A stretch of DNA of 37,182 nt from Pseudomonadota bacterium (GCA_030538605.1 JAUNTQ010000011.1:22798-59979); one strand, 5' to 3'. Positions 1 to 9,478 are shown, counted from the first letter of the stretch. Numbers and translations: made by a program. The notes: generated from the letters alone by a model not told the origin.

Positions 1-316
1 GCGCGGCCAGCACCATGTTTTCCTTCACCGTCAGGTCGGCAAAGATGCCCATGTTCTCGGGCACGTAGGCGATGTTCAGCGCCGCGATCTGTGGCGTGTG
101 CTTTTTCGTGATGTCCTGCCCGTCGAAGCGGATGCGGCCCTGCGACGCGGGCCACAGGCCCATGATGGTGCGCAGCGTGGTCGTCTTGCCCGCGCCATTG
201 CGCCCCAGCAGCATGGTGAGCTGCCCGCGCGGCACCACCAGGTCAACGCCGTGCAGGATGTGGTACGCGCCGATGTGGGTGTGTACGCCTTCCAGCGTGA
301 GCAGGTTGGCGCTCAT
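1..316 (-). CDS. livF: Branched-chain amino-acid-type ABC transporter ATP-binding protein LivF (partial, 3' end outside window)
   Basis: This is the N-terminal ~105 residues of the second ATPase of a Liv/HAAT-type ABC importer, which would power uptake of a branched-chain amino acid, amide or similar small organic acid. The ATG at 316-314 follows an AGGAGC-like ribosome site. The Walker A motif GRNGAGKTT is visible, followed by the LivF-typical stretches ending in AYVPENMGIFADLTVKEN (Q-loop region). The Walker B and signature motifs lie beyond the window edge. It starts 34 nt after the livG stop on the same strand and is clearly in the same operon. The membrane permeases (LivH, LivM) are not in the window and presumably follow to the left. 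Confidence 0.93.
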   Translation of the reverse strand, partial: MSANLLTLEGVHTHIGAYHILHGVDLVVPRGQLTMLLGRNGAGKTTTLRTIMGLWPASQGRIRFDGQDITKKHTPQIAALNIAYVPENMGIFADLTVKENMVLAA

Positions 317-350
317 GTGCGGCTCCTTGAACTTCCGGCAGTTCGGGCCT

Positions 351-1112
351 TCATGCCGCCACCTCGCTGTCTTGCGTCACGCCCAGATACGCCTGCTGCA
401 CCACCGGCGAGGCAATCACCTCTGCCGGGTCGCCATCGGCCACCAGGGTGCCGTTGGTCAGCACGATGATGCGGTCGGCCAGCTCGCGCACCACGTCCAT
501 CTTGTGCTCCACCAGCAAGATGGTCTTGGTCTTGTCTTCTTTCAGCGCGCGGATCAGCTTGAGGATGACGGGTGCCTCGTCGTGGCTCATGCCCGCCGTG
601 GGTTCGTCGAACATGTAGACCTGCGGGTCAAGCGCCATCAACAGGGCCACTTCGAGCTTGCGCTGGTCGCCGTGCGGCAGGCTGGCCACGGGCATGTGCT
701 GCTGCGGCCCCATCGACACCGATTCGAGCAGCTCATGCGCGCGGCGCGTGAGCGCGCGGTGGTCGCTCCAGATGCTCCACAGGTTCAGCCCGCCGTGGCG
801 CGTGGCCTGCACGGCCAGGCGCACGTTTTCCAGCACGCTCAGGTTGGGAAACAGGTTGGTGAGCTGAAACGCCCGCCCCAGCCCGGCCTTGGTGCGCGCC
901 GAAGGGGGCAGCCCCGACAGGTTGCGCCCGCCAAGCCGCACCGTGCCGCCGCTGGCCTTGAGCTGGCCCGAGATGAGGTTGAAATACGTCGTCTTGCCCG
1001 CCCCGTTCGGCCCCACGATGGCCGTGAGCGTGCCCGGCGCGAACGCGCAGGTGACCGCGTTCACGGCCACGTGACCGCCAAAGCGGATGGTGAGGTCTTG
1101 GGTTTCGAGCAT
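351..1112 (-). CDS. livG: Branched-chain amino-acid-type ABC transporter ATP-binding protein LivG
   Basis: A 253-residue cytoplasmic ATPase subunit of the Liv-type importer, full length for the family. Walker A is GPNGAGKT (34-41), the Q-loop is in GRAFQLTNLFPNLSV, and Walker B is VYMFDEPTAG (about 165-174), with the H-loop in LVEHKMD. The ABC signature reads LPHGDQRKLEVA, the LivG-type relaxed form rather than LSGGQ. It lies between the binding-protein gene (101 nt upstream, with a long inverted repeat in the gap) and livF (34 nt downstream). The substrate cannot be read from the ATPase. The family call is secure. Confidence 0.95.
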   Translation of the reverse strand: MLETQDLTIRFGGHVAVNAVTCAFAPGTLTAIVGPNGAGKTTYFNLISGQLKASGGTVRLGGRNLSGLPPSARTKAGLGRAFQLTNLFPNLSVLENVRLAVQATRHGGLNLWSIWSDHRALTRRAHELLESVSMGPQQHMPVASLPHGDQRKLEVALLMALDPQVYMFDEPTAGMSHDEAPVILKLIRALKEDKTKTILLVEHKMDVVRELADRIIVLTNGTLVADGDPAEVIASPVVQQAYLGVTQDSEVAA

Positions 1113-1118
1113 GGAGAA

Positions 1119-1206
1119 GGGTTGGGCGTTGGGCGTCCGGCGTTGAGCGTGGAGAGGACAGCCGTCAGGATTTCGCGCTCAACGCCGAACGCCCAACGCT
1201 CCACCC
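1119..1206 (-). repeat. Imperfect 31-bp inverted repeat between binding-protein gene and livG
   Basis: Arms 1119-1149 and 1176-1206 match at 28 of 31 positions in inverted orientation, with a 26-nt loop. The arms are built from GCGTTGGGCGTT / CGGCGTTGAGCG. In an mRNA running from the binding-protein gene to livG this would form one strong stem just after the first stop codon. It could protect the 3' end of the abundant binding-protein message or partly terminate transcription, so that the ATPases are made in smaller amount. No U-tract follows, so a classical terminator is less likely. Confidence 0.8.
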
Positions 1207-1213
1207 GAAAAGA

Positions 1214-2404
1214 TCAGCGCTTGTTGCGGATCGGCACGTTCATCTCTTCGGGCTTGATCTCGCGCACCAGCTCGGGCACGCCCCAGGCAAAGGCCGGGTC
1301 GTCCTTGATGCGGAAGTGGTACATGCTCTGCATGGCCTGGTGGTCTTCCTTGCGGAAGGTCATGGTGCCCTTGGGCGTGTCGAAGCTCATGCCTTCCATG
1401 GTGGCAATCAGCTTGTTGGTGTTCGTGTCGCCGCCGGTTTTCTTCAGCGCCGTGACCAGCGCCATCGCGGCAGAAAAGCCCCCGGCGGTGAAGAAGTCGG
1501 GCGGCTGCTTGAACTGCTTGTAGTGCTCCGACACCATGTGCTCGTTCACCGCGTTTTTCGGGATGCCGAAGTAGTAGTAAGCCGCGCCCTCCATGCCGGG
1601 GAACTGCTTGTACGCGGCCATGGCGGGCAGGATGTTGCCGCCGGTGGCGATCTCGATGCCGTGGCGCTTCAAGTCCATGTCGGCAATCTTGAAGGGGTTG
1701 CCCCCGGCCCAGATGATGAAAATGATCTTCTTGCCCGGCAGGTTGCGCAGGCGGTCGATCATGCGCTGGCCGCTGGCGGTGAAGTCGGTGGTGGCGGGCG
1801 GCAGGTATTCCTCATGCACCACCTTGGCCTTGCCCAGCGCCTCCTTGAAGGCGCGCACGCCGTCCTTGCCGAAGGCCGAGTCCTGCGCCATGGTGACGAT
1901 GTGCGTGCCCTCCTTGTCCAGCGCCACGGCGTTGGCAATGGCGTCCTGGCTGGAGTTGCGCCCAGTGCGGAAGATGTACTTGTTCCAGCGCTCGCCGGTG
2001 ATGCTGTCGGCCACGGCTGGCTCGACCAGCAGAATCTTCTTGTACTCCTCGGCCACCGGCAGCATGGCCAGTGCCACGGGCGATGCGGTGGGGCCGACGG
2101 CGATATCGGCCTTGTCGTCGCCATAGGCGGCGGCCAGCAGGCTCTTGCCCAGGTCGGGCTTGCCCTGGTCGTCCTTCTCGATCACCACCAGCTTGCGGCC
2201 ATTCACGGCCATGGTGCCGCCGGTGGCATAGGCCAGGCCCATCAGCAAGCCGGTGTGGGTCTGCTTGCCATAGGCCTCCAGCGGGCCGGTCTTGCTGTAG
2301 ATGTGGGCAATCTTGATGTCCTTGCCCTGCGCCAGCGCGGGGGCGCTGAACGTGGCCGAAAGGGCAGCGGTGGCGGCAAGAGCGAGCAGGGGGCGGCGTT
2401 GCAT
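1214..2404 (-). CDS. Periplasmic substrate-binding protein of Liv-type ABC transporter (Peripla_BP_6)
   Basis: A 396-residue precursor with an N-terminal signal peptide (basic MQRR, a hydrophobic Ala/Leu core, AxA-type cleavage near residue 26, APALAQ). The mature protein begins with IKIAHIYSKTGPLEAYGKQ, typical of type I periplasmic binding proteins for amino acids, amides or aromatic acids. The ATG at 2404-2402 is chosen because a GGAG ribosome site precedes it and because it starts the signal peptide; in-frame codons continue upstream to 2545 but give no plausible leader. It should capture the substrate in the periplasm and deliver it to the Liv permease. The ligand is not recognisable. 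The adjacent sigma-54 activator may control it. Confidence 0.92.
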   Translation of the reverse strand: MQRRPLLALAATAALSATFSAPALAQGKDIKIAHIYSKTGPLEAYGKQTHTGLLMGLAYATGGTMAVNGRKLVVIEKDDQGKPDLGKSLLAAAYGDDKADIAVGPTASPVALAMLPVAEEYKKILLVEPAVADSITGERWNKYIFRTGRNSSQDAIANAVALDKEGTHIVTMAQDSAFGKDGVRAFKEALGKAKVVHEEYLPPATTDFTASGQRMIDRLRNLPGKKIIFIIWAGGNPFKIADMDLKRHGIEIATGGNILPAMAAYKQFPGMEGAAYYYFGIPKNAVNEHMVSEHYKQFKQPPDFFTAGGFSAAMALVTALKKTGGDTNTNKLIATMEGMSFDTPKGTMTFRKEDHQAMQSMYHFRIKDDPAFAWGVPELVREIKPEEMNVPIRNKR

Positions 2405-2516
2405 GGGGTGTCTCCGGTTGTGAGTGCAGGAGCCAACGCACGCCGCGTGCCAGCACGCAAGTGCTTGATGGGATTGGGGTGGCTTGTGTGGGGGCGAAAG
2501 GACTGACTGAAAACAA

Positions 2517-2551
2517 GACAAAAACAGTGCCTGATAAATAGTCAATTGACT
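2517..2551 (-). promoter_or_regulatory. Possible sigma-54 promoter with adjoining palindrome
   Basis: On the minus strand, 2532-2517 reads AGGCACTGTTTTTGTC, close to the sigma-54 pattern TGGCAC-N5-TTGC: the -24 GG is kept, while the -12 reads GT instead of GC. It lies 113 nt upstream of the binding-protein start. Directly upstream (2540-2551) is the perfect palindrome AGTCAATTGACT, a possible activator or operator site. The call is supported mainly by the sigma-54-dependent activator encoded next door; the -12 mismatch keeps confidence low. Confidence 0.3.
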
Positions 2552-2648
2552 GATTTCCGATCATGGTTTGCCCGGGCTTCGTATGCCGATGGTGGCACGT
2601 CTTTCACGCGATGCTTGTTTTGGCAACTTCTTCAATTTTTCAAAAAGT

Positions 2649-2726
2649 ATAGCTTCTTGCGTACGTAATACATCGAATTTTAAATAAAAGTATCTGAAAT
2701 GATGTATTTCCTACGCAAGAAGCTAT
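2649..2726. repeat. Inverted-repeat element, family A copy 1 (terminator-like)
   Basis: Arms 2649-2674 and 2701-2726 match at 24 of 26 positions around an AT-rich 26-nt loop. The outer arm is ATAGCTTCTTGCGTA. A/T runs flank both sides, so a hairpin plus U-tract could form in either direction. It begins 8 nt after the stop codon of the sigma-54 regulator (minus strand). Related copies are at 10148-10223, 27430-27505 and 32331-32408. Confidence 0.85.
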
Positions 2727-2734
2727 TATTTTTT

Positions 2735-4234
<1,500 letters not shown>

Positions 4235-4317
4235 GCGGCATCGTAGCGCGGGCGTCTTGGCACCGGGCGCCGAAAGCTATCGATAAAAGAGTGAACGGCG
4301 GCTTGTTAGCGCATGCC

Positions 4318-4329
4318 CCACGGCCGTGG
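4318..4329. promoter_or_regulatory. 12-bp perfect palindrome upstream of mrpA
   Basis: CCACGGCCGTGG is a perfect palindrome between the divergently transcribed sigma-54 regulator and mrp operon, inside a wider CCCCAC...GTGGGG stem. It could be an operator shared by the two promoters or simple GC-rich palindromy. No clear -35/-10 pair was found in this 232-bp gap. Confidence 0.25.
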
Positions 4330-4466
4330 TGGGGTGAAGTGGGTAAGTTAAACTTTTTGCAAATGGTCTGCGCGCACCCTTTGATCCCCCTGTTTGAGCC
4401 ACTGACGCCGCTGCGCGCGCGCGCCGGTGGGCACCGCTTGGCCCTGCCCATGCAAGGGGCGTGCTG

Positions 4467-6779
4467 ATGGCGGGGGTGGATCCGCGTTTGCCGGGCCAGG
4501 CGATGACGCTGGCCGAGCGCGCCGCCTGGTGCGCGTTGCCTGCGGCGGCGCTGGCGGCGGTGGCCTGGCTGCTGCTGACGCAGCCCTTGCCTGCCGTGGC
4601 GGTGTGGAACTGGATTGCCGCCATCGACATGCCGTTTGCGCTGCGGGTGGACGGGCTGGCGGCGGTGATGCTGCTGATGATCACGGGCATTGGCACGGCG
4701 GTGTTCGTCTACGCGGGCGGGTATCTGGCCGGGCACCCGCAGCAGCGCCGGCTGTATGTGCTGCTGACGGCTTTTGCGCTGGCCATGGCGGGCTGCGTGA
4801 CGGCCGACCACCTGATCGTGCTGTTTCTTTTCTGGGAGATGACCAGCCTGCTGTCTTATCTGCTGGTGGGCTTCAACCACCAGGATGAGGCCAGCCGCAA
4901 GTCGGCCCAGCAGGCCATGATGGTCACTTTCACCGGCGGGCTGGCCATGCTGGCGGGTTTCATCCTGCTGTGGCAGATGGCGGGCACGGCGCGCATCAGC
5001 GAGCTGGTGCAGCTGCTGCCGGGCATGGCACCCACGCCGATGTTCGTGCTGGCGGTGGGGCTGGTGCTGCTGGGGGCGTTTACCAAGAGCGCGCAGTTTC
5101 CGTTCCACTTCTGGCTGCCCAACGCCATGTCGGCACCCACGCCGGTGTCGGCCTATCTGCATTCGGCCACCATGGTGAAGCTGGGCGTGTACCTGGTGGC
5201 GCGGCTGGATGCGGGCATGACCGATTTCGAAGGCTGGCGCACCACCTTGCAGGTGGTGGGCTCGGTCACGGCTGCCTGGGGCATGCTGCTGGCGCTGCGC
5301 GAGCGCGACTTGAAGCGCATCCTGGCCTGGTCCACCGTGGCCACGCTGGGCACGCTGGTGATGCTGGTGGGCGTGCCGGGGCCGCAGGCGGCCATTGCCG
5401 TGCCCACGCTGCTGCTGGCGCACGCGCTGTACAAGGCCACGCTGTTCTTCGTGGCGGGCAATGTCGACCACGGCACGGGCACGCGCGACATCGACCGGCT
5501 GGGCATGCTGCGCCGCGCCATGCCGTGGACGGCGGCGGCGGCACTGCTGGGCGGGCTGTCGATGGCGGGCGTGCCGGCCACCTTCGGCTTCATCGCCAAG
5601 GAGGTGTTGCTGGCGGCCAAGTCGGGCGCGGGCGTGCTGGCGCTGTCAGGCGTGGCCAACAGCGTGTTCAGCGTGGTGGCCGTGGCCGTGGCCGGGGTGG
5701 CGGCGATCCGCATCTTCTGGCGGCACCCGGGCGTGAACGTGACGCCGCCGCACGCGCACGAATGCGGCTGGGCGCTGGTGCTGCCGCCGCTGGCGCTGGC
5801 CTGCCTGGGTTTGCTGCTGGGGCTGGCACCGCAGGTGGCCGAGCCGCTGGTGGCTGCCGCTGCGGCGGCCTTGCTGCCGGGCGGCGGTGCGGTGCCGGTG
5901 GCACTGGCCGTGGGTGGGCCGGGGCTGGCGGCAGGGCTGGGCACGGTGGCGCTGACGCTGGCCATCGGCGCGCTGGTGTTTCATTTCTGGGACCGGCTGC
6001 ACCGCATCTTCAGCGCCGTGGTCTCGCCCATCGAGCCGCTGGGGCTGAGCCATGTGTATCGGCTGTCGCTGGGCTGGATTCCGCAGCTGGCCGCGCGCAG
6101 CACGCGCTGGCTGCAAAACGGGCGGCTGACGGCTTACACCACCTGGCTGGTGCTGTCGGTGGCCGTGGGCACGGCGGTGCCGCTGCTGATGCTGTCTGAG
6201 CGCGCCTGGCCGGCCTGGCAAACGCCGCCGGCAGGCGCATGGGTGGCCACGCTGGTGGTGGCGATGGGCGCGGTGCTGTCCATGGCCATGCAGGTGCGGC
6301 TGGCGCTGGTGCTGGCGGCGGGGCTGGTGGGCTATGGCAGCGCCATGATGTTCATGTATGCGGGCGCGCCCGATGTGGCCTTCACCCAGTTCTCGGTGGA
6401 GACGGTGCTGGTGATCGTGCTGGCCTCGGTGCTGCTGCTGCTGCGCCGCAAGGGGCGCTTTGTCAGCCTGCCGGAAACGCAGGTGCGCTGGGGCGCGCTG
6501 CTGGCGGCGATGGCGTTTGCCACCGTGGTGGTGGGCGTGCTGCTGCTGGTGAGCGGCCAGCCTTTCAACCCTGCGCTGTCGGACTTCTATGGCCGCGAGA
6601 GCCTGCCTGCCGCGCACGGGCGCAACGTGGTGAACGTGATCCTGGTGGACTTCCGCGCGCTGGACACGCTGGGCGAGATCAGCGTGATCTTTCTTGCGCT
6701 GGTGGCGGCGCTGCCCTTGCTGATGTCCACCCGAAAGCAGGGCGAACCAGACGACAAGCACGAGGAAATGCGCCCATGA
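4467..6779 (+). CDS. mrpA: Multisubunit Na+/H+ antiporter subunit MrpA
   Basis: The largest subunit of the inner-membrane Mrp antiporter, which exchanges cytoplasmic Na+ (or K+/Li+) for external H+. The NuoL-like proton-translocation core has the conserved Glu in LFLFWEMTSLLSYLLVG (E124) and lysines in AFTKSAQFPFHFWLP (K207) and SATMVKLGVYLVAR (K238). The C-terminal part carries the DUF4040 stretch (FMYAGAPDVAFTQFSVE) and the MrpA tail (VNVILVDFRALDTLGEIS). It has 770 residues, compatible with a separate rather than fused MrpB. The ATG at 4467 is preferred because AAGGGG lies 7 nt upstream; a GTG at 4461 is also possible. The first membrane helix expected of MrpA seems short or missing. A 34-codon reading frame (4363-4467) ends on this start codon as TGATG. 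Confidence 0.93.
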   Translation: MAGVDPRLPGQAMTLAERAAWCALPAAALAAVAWLLLTQPLPAVAVWNWIAAIDMPFALRVDGLAAVMLLMITGIGTAVFVYAGGYLAGHPQQRRLYVLLTAFALAMAGCVTADHLIVLFLFWEMTSLLSYLLVGFNHQDEASRKSAQQAMMVTFTGGLAMLAGFILLWQMAGTARISELVQLLPGMAPTPMFVLAVGLVLLGAFTKSAQFPFHFWLPNAMSAPTPVSAYLHSATMVKLGVYLVARLDAGMTDFEGWRTTLQVVGSVTAAWGMLLALRERDLKRILAWSTVATLGTLVMLVGVPGPQAAIAVPTLLLAHALYKATLFFVAGNVDHGTGTRDIDRLGMLRRAMPWTAAAALLGGLSMAGVPATFGFIAKEVLLAAKSGAGVLALSGVANSVFSVVAVAVAGVAAIRIFWRHPGVNVTPPHAHECGWALVLPPLALACLGLLLGLAPQVAEPLVAAAAAALLPGGGAVPVALAVGGPGLAAGLGTVALTLAIGALVFHFWDRLHRIFSAVVSPIEPLGLSHVYRLSLGWIPQLAARSTRWLQNGRLTAYTTWLVLSVAVGTAVPLLMLSERAWPAWQTPPAGAWVATLVVAMGAVLSMAMQVRLALVLAAGLVGYGSAMMFMYAGAPDVAFTQFSVETVLVIVLASVLLLLRRKGRFVSLPETQVRWGALLAAMAFATVVVGVLLLVSGQPFNPALSDFYGRESLPAAHGRNVVNVILVDFRALDTLGEISVIFLALVAALPLLMSTRKQGEPDDKHEEMRP

Positions 6780-7240
6780 AGCTGAACGAACGCGTGGTGA
6801 TTCTGGAGAACGTGTGCGTGCCGCTGTATTGGCTCATGCTGACGGCCTCGCTCACCGTGCTGCTGCGCGGGCACAACGAACCGGGCGGCGGCTTCATTGC
6901 CGGGCTGCTGGCGGCCAGCGCGTCGGTGCTGTGGGCGGTGGCGCGGGGCACGGCCCCGGCTGGCAGGCGGCTGCCCTTTGGCTCGCCGCTGCGGCTGGCC
7001 GCGTCGGGCGTGCTGGTGGGCGCGGCTTCGGGCATGCCGGCGCTGCTGCAAGGCCAGCCCTTTCTGCACCACCTGTGGTGGGACATTCCGCTGGGCTTTG
7101 CCACGCTGCCCGTGTCCACGGTGCTGATGTTCGACCTGGGCGTTTACCTGTGCGTGTGGGGCGGTGTGGCCGGTTATTCGCTGGAGCTGCTGGGCCAGGA
7201 CGAGCACGCGCACGACGTGCGGCGAGAGGGGCGCGCATGA
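6776..7240 (+). CDS. mrpB: Na+/H+ antiporter subunit MrpB
   Basis: A 154-residue small inner-membrane subunit of the Mrp complex. It begins MKLNERVVILENVCVPLYW and contains the family signature RGHNEPGGGFIAGLLAA, followed by further hydrophobic helices and GWFDLGVY-like MFDLGVYLCVWGGVAG. It overlaps the mrpA stop and the mrpC start by 4 nt each (ATGA). MrpB is needed for stable assembly of the complex rather than being the proton-translocating unit. Confidence 0.92.
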   Translation: MKLNERVVILENVCVPLYWLMLTASLTVLLRGHNEPGGGFIAGLLAASASVLWAVARGTAPAGRRLPFGSPLRLAASGVLVGAASGMPALLQGQPFLHHLWWDIPLGFATLPVSTVLMFDLGVYLCVWGGVAGYSLELLGQDEHAHDVRREGRA

Positions 7241-7671
7241 CCTGGCTGATGGCGCTGGCGATCTGGTGCACGCTGGTGGCGGGCACCTACCTCATGCTCT
7301 CGCGCGACATCCTGCGCTGCGTGCTGGGCCTGATGCTGCTGGGCAACGGCGTGAACCTGCTGGTGCTGAGCACGGGCCGCGTGGGCAGCGCCGCGCCCGC
7401 CGTGATCGAGCTGGGCGCAGACGCGCTGCCCGCCGCTGCGGCCAACCCGCTGCCGCAGGCGCTGGTGCTCACCGCCATCGTCATCGGCTTTGCGCTGGCC
7501 TGCCTGTCGCTGGTGATGCTGGTGGGCCTGGTCAAGCAGGGCGCGGGCGACGACGTGGACGTGTTGCGCGATGCCGAGCCGCCCGAGACCGACCCGGTCA
7601 AGCCCCCGCTGTCCACCGACGGCCCGGCAGACGTGGCCGCCGAACATCAGGCGCAGGAGCGCGCGGCATGA
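7237..7671 (+). CDS. mrpC: Na+/H+ antiporter subunit MrpC (NuoK-like)
   Basis: A 144-residue membrane protein with three hydrophobic segments and the NuoK/MrpC hallmark LGLMLLGNGVNLLVL near residues 30-44, then LPQALVLTAIVIGFALACLS. The last ~45 residues are a hydrophilic, acidic, Pro-rich tail with no membrane segment (PETDPVKPPL), longer than a minimal MrpC and probably cytoplasmic. ATGA overlaps join it to mrpB and mrpD. It helps hold the MrpA and MrpD modules together, as NuoK does in complex I. Confidence 0.93.
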   Translation: MTWLMALAIWCTLVAGTYLMLSRDILRCVLGLMLLGNGVNLLVLSTGRVGSAAPAVIELGADALPAAAANPLPQALVLTAIVIGFALACLSLVMLVGLVKQGAGDDVDVLRDAEPPETDPVKPPLSTDGPADVAAEHQAQERAA

Positions 7672-9134
7672 GCGCACTGGCCGTCACGCCCGTGCTGGTG
7701 CCGCTGCTCACGGCGGCGCTCACGGCGGCCTTGCACGACAGGCCGGCGCTGCAGAAGGCGATCAGCTTTGCCGGCGCGCTGGCCTTGCTGGGCTGTGCGC
7801 TGGCGCTGGTGGGCGCGGCGAATGCGGACGCGCCCGCGCAAGAGGCCTTTGGCGGCTGGGCGCTGCCTTTCGGCATCGGCTTTCGGGTGGACAGGCTGGG
7901 CGCGGCCATGGTGCTGATTACCGCCATCATGGGCCTGGCCAGCCTGGTGTTTCTGGAAAGCGATGCCGACCCCGGCGTGGCATCGCCCGTGCGCCTGCCG
8001 CTGATTCACGGCCTGCTGGCGGGCGTGGGCGGGGCGTTTGCCACGGCGGACTTGTTCAACCTGTACGTGTGGTTCGAGGTCATGCTGATCTGCTCGCTGG
8101 GCCTGCTGGCCATGGGCGGGCGGCGGCACCACATCGACGGCGCTTTCAAGTACATGGTGCTCAACCTGTTCGGCACGCTGATGCTGCTGGCGGGGGTGAC
8201 GCTGGTGTATGGCGCGTCGGGCCACCTGGCGTTTTCGGCGCTGCAAACGCACTGGGCGCAGGTGCCCGCCGCCGTGGCGCTGCCGGTGCTCACGCTGCTG
8301 CTGATCTCGTTTCTGGTGAAGGCCGGCTCTTTCCCGGTGTACGCATGGCTGCCCTCGGCCTACCCCGGCCTGCCGGGCGGCGTGCTGGCGCTGTTTGCGG
8401 GCCTGCTCACCAAGGTGGGTGCCTACGCCGTGCTGCGCGCGATGGGCGACGTGTTTGCGCCCACGCCGCAGGTGCTGTACGAAGCGCTGGGCTGGGTGGC
8501 CACGGCCACCATGATCTTTGGCGTGCTGGGCGCGGCCTATCACTGGGACATGCGGCGCATTCTGGCGTTTCACATCATCAGCCAGATCGGCTACATCCTG
8601 CTGGCCATCGCCGTGGGCGGCGAGCAGGGCAACGCGGCGGCGCTGTTCTACACGCTGCACCACATCATCGTGAAGGCCAACCTGTTTCTGGTGGCGGCCA
8701 TCATCTTTGCCCTCACCGGCAGCTACGACCTGCGCCGCATCGGCGGGCTGTATGCGGTGCGCCCGCTGCTGGCGGTGATGTTCGCCATCCCTGCGCTGTC
8801 GCTGGTGGGCATACCGCCGCTGTCGGGCTTCTGGTCGAAGCTGCTCGTGCTGCAAGGCACGCTGGCGCAAGGCCGCCTGGTGTGGACGGCAGCAGCGCTT
8901 TTGGTGGGCATGCTCACGCTGTATTCGATGATGAAGATCTGGATGGAAGCCTTCTGGAAAGCCCACCCGCAAGCGCCGCAAGACCGCCCTTGGCAGCCGC
9001 TTTCTGCTGCCCGCCTGTGGCCCGCCTATGCGGCCTCGCTCTCGCTGGCGGCGCTCACGCTGGCCATCAGCTTCAACCCGCAGCCGCTCATGGCCTATGC
9101 GCAGGCCGCGGCGCGCACGCTGGGCATGCCATGA
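7668..9134 (+). CDS. mrpD: Na+/H+ antiporter subunit MrpD (NuoM/NuoN-like)
   Basis: A 488-residue proton-translocating subunit of the antiporter, homologous to the NuoL/M/N subunits of complex I. The key charged residues can be placed: Glu137 in FNLYVWFEVMLICSLGL and Lys218 in ISFLVKAGSFPVYAWLP, which is the conserved Lys-containing helix. About 13-14 hydrophobic segments run through the protein, and HIISQIGYILLAIAVGG and TLHHIIVKANLF are also characteristic. The length is normal. The start ATG overlaps the mrpC stop and the stop overlaps the mrpE start. Confidence 0.95.
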   Translation: MSALAVTPVLVPLLTAALTAALHDRPALQKAISFAGALALLGCALALVGAANADAPAQEAFGGWALPFGIGFRVDRLGAAMVLITAIMGLASLVFLESDADPGVASPVRLPLIHGLLAGVGGAFATADLFNLYVWFEVMLICSLGLLAMGGRRHHIDGAFKYMVLNLFGTLMLLAGVTLVYGASGHLAFSALQTHWAQVPAAVALPVLTLLLISFLVKAGSFPVYAWLPSAYPGLPGGVLALFAGLLTKVGAYAVLRAMGDVFAPTPQVLYEALGWVATATMIFGVLGAAYHWDMRRILAFHIISQIGYILLAIAVGGEQGNAAALFYTLHHIIVKANLFLVAAIIFALTGSYDLRRIGGLYAVRPLLAVMFAIPALSLVGIPPLSGFWSKLLVLQGTLAQGRLVWTAAALLVGMLTLYSMMKIWMEAFWKAHPQAPQDRPWQPLSAARLWPAYAASLSLAALTLAISFNPQPLMAYAQAAARTLGMP

Positions 9135-9478
9135 ACAAGCTGCTTGCCGCCATCACCCTCACGCTGCGCTTTCTGTGGGCCGTGGTCATGTCGGGCGTGG
9201 CCACGCTCAAGGTCGTGCTGCGCAGGCGGCTGGGACGCGGCGAGCTGCCGCCCGCCGCCTTCGTGCGCATGCGCTTTCAGCCCATGTCGCCCATGGGCGC
9301 GTCGCTGCTGGGCTGCATGATCACCCTCACCCCCGGCACCACCACGGTAGACATCGACATGGACAAGCGCGAGCTGCTCATGCACGTGCTCGACGCGTCC
9401 GACGTGGACGCCGTCATCGCCGACGTGCGCGCCCAGTTCGAGCCCGGGCTGGTGGTGCTGTTTGGAGAACGCGCATGA
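9131..9478 (+). CDS. mrpE: Na+/H+ antiporter subunit MrpE
   Basis: A 115-residue MNHE-family protein. An N-terminal hydrophobic helix (LTLRFLWAVVMSGVATLKVVL in two parts, ~8-28) is followed by a cytoplasmic domain with the family motif MSPMGASLLGCMITLTPGT and VDIDMDKRELLMHVLD. At 115 residues it is shorter than the ~160-residue MrpE of Firmicutes but typical for proteobacterial forms with fewer N-terminal helices. It is translationally coupled to mrpD and mrpF by ATGA overlaps. Confidence 0.9.
   Translation: MNKLLAAITLTLRFLWAVVMSGVATLKVVLRRRLGRGELPPAAFVRMRFQPMSPMGASLLGCMITLTPGTTTVDIDMDKRELLMHVLDASDVDAVIADVRAQFEPGLVVLFGERA

Larger units (their letters stand above)
2405..2734. other. 330-bp intergenic region upstream of the binding-protein gene
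   Basis: No coding region was recognised. It holds, from left to right, the leader of the binding-protein gene, a possible -24/-12 element with an adjoining 12-bp palindrome (2517-2551), and a terminator-like inverted repeat (2649-2726) just past the regulator gene's stop codon. The right half is markedly AT-rich against the surrounding coding DNA. Confidence 0.7.

Noticed and set aside
1316-2506. Long plus-strand open frame opposite the binding-protein gene
   Set aside because: Composition is Gly/Ala/His/Arg-rich with no family motifs; it mirrors codons of the well-supported minus-strand gene in GC-rich DNA.
2583-2606. TGGCACG-like -24 box on the plus strand
   Set aside because: The -12 GC is missing at the right distance and no plus-strand gene follows.
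5646-6761. 371-codon minus-strand frame opposite mrpA
   Set aside because: Gln/His/Arg-rich antisense shadow of a clear membrane protein.
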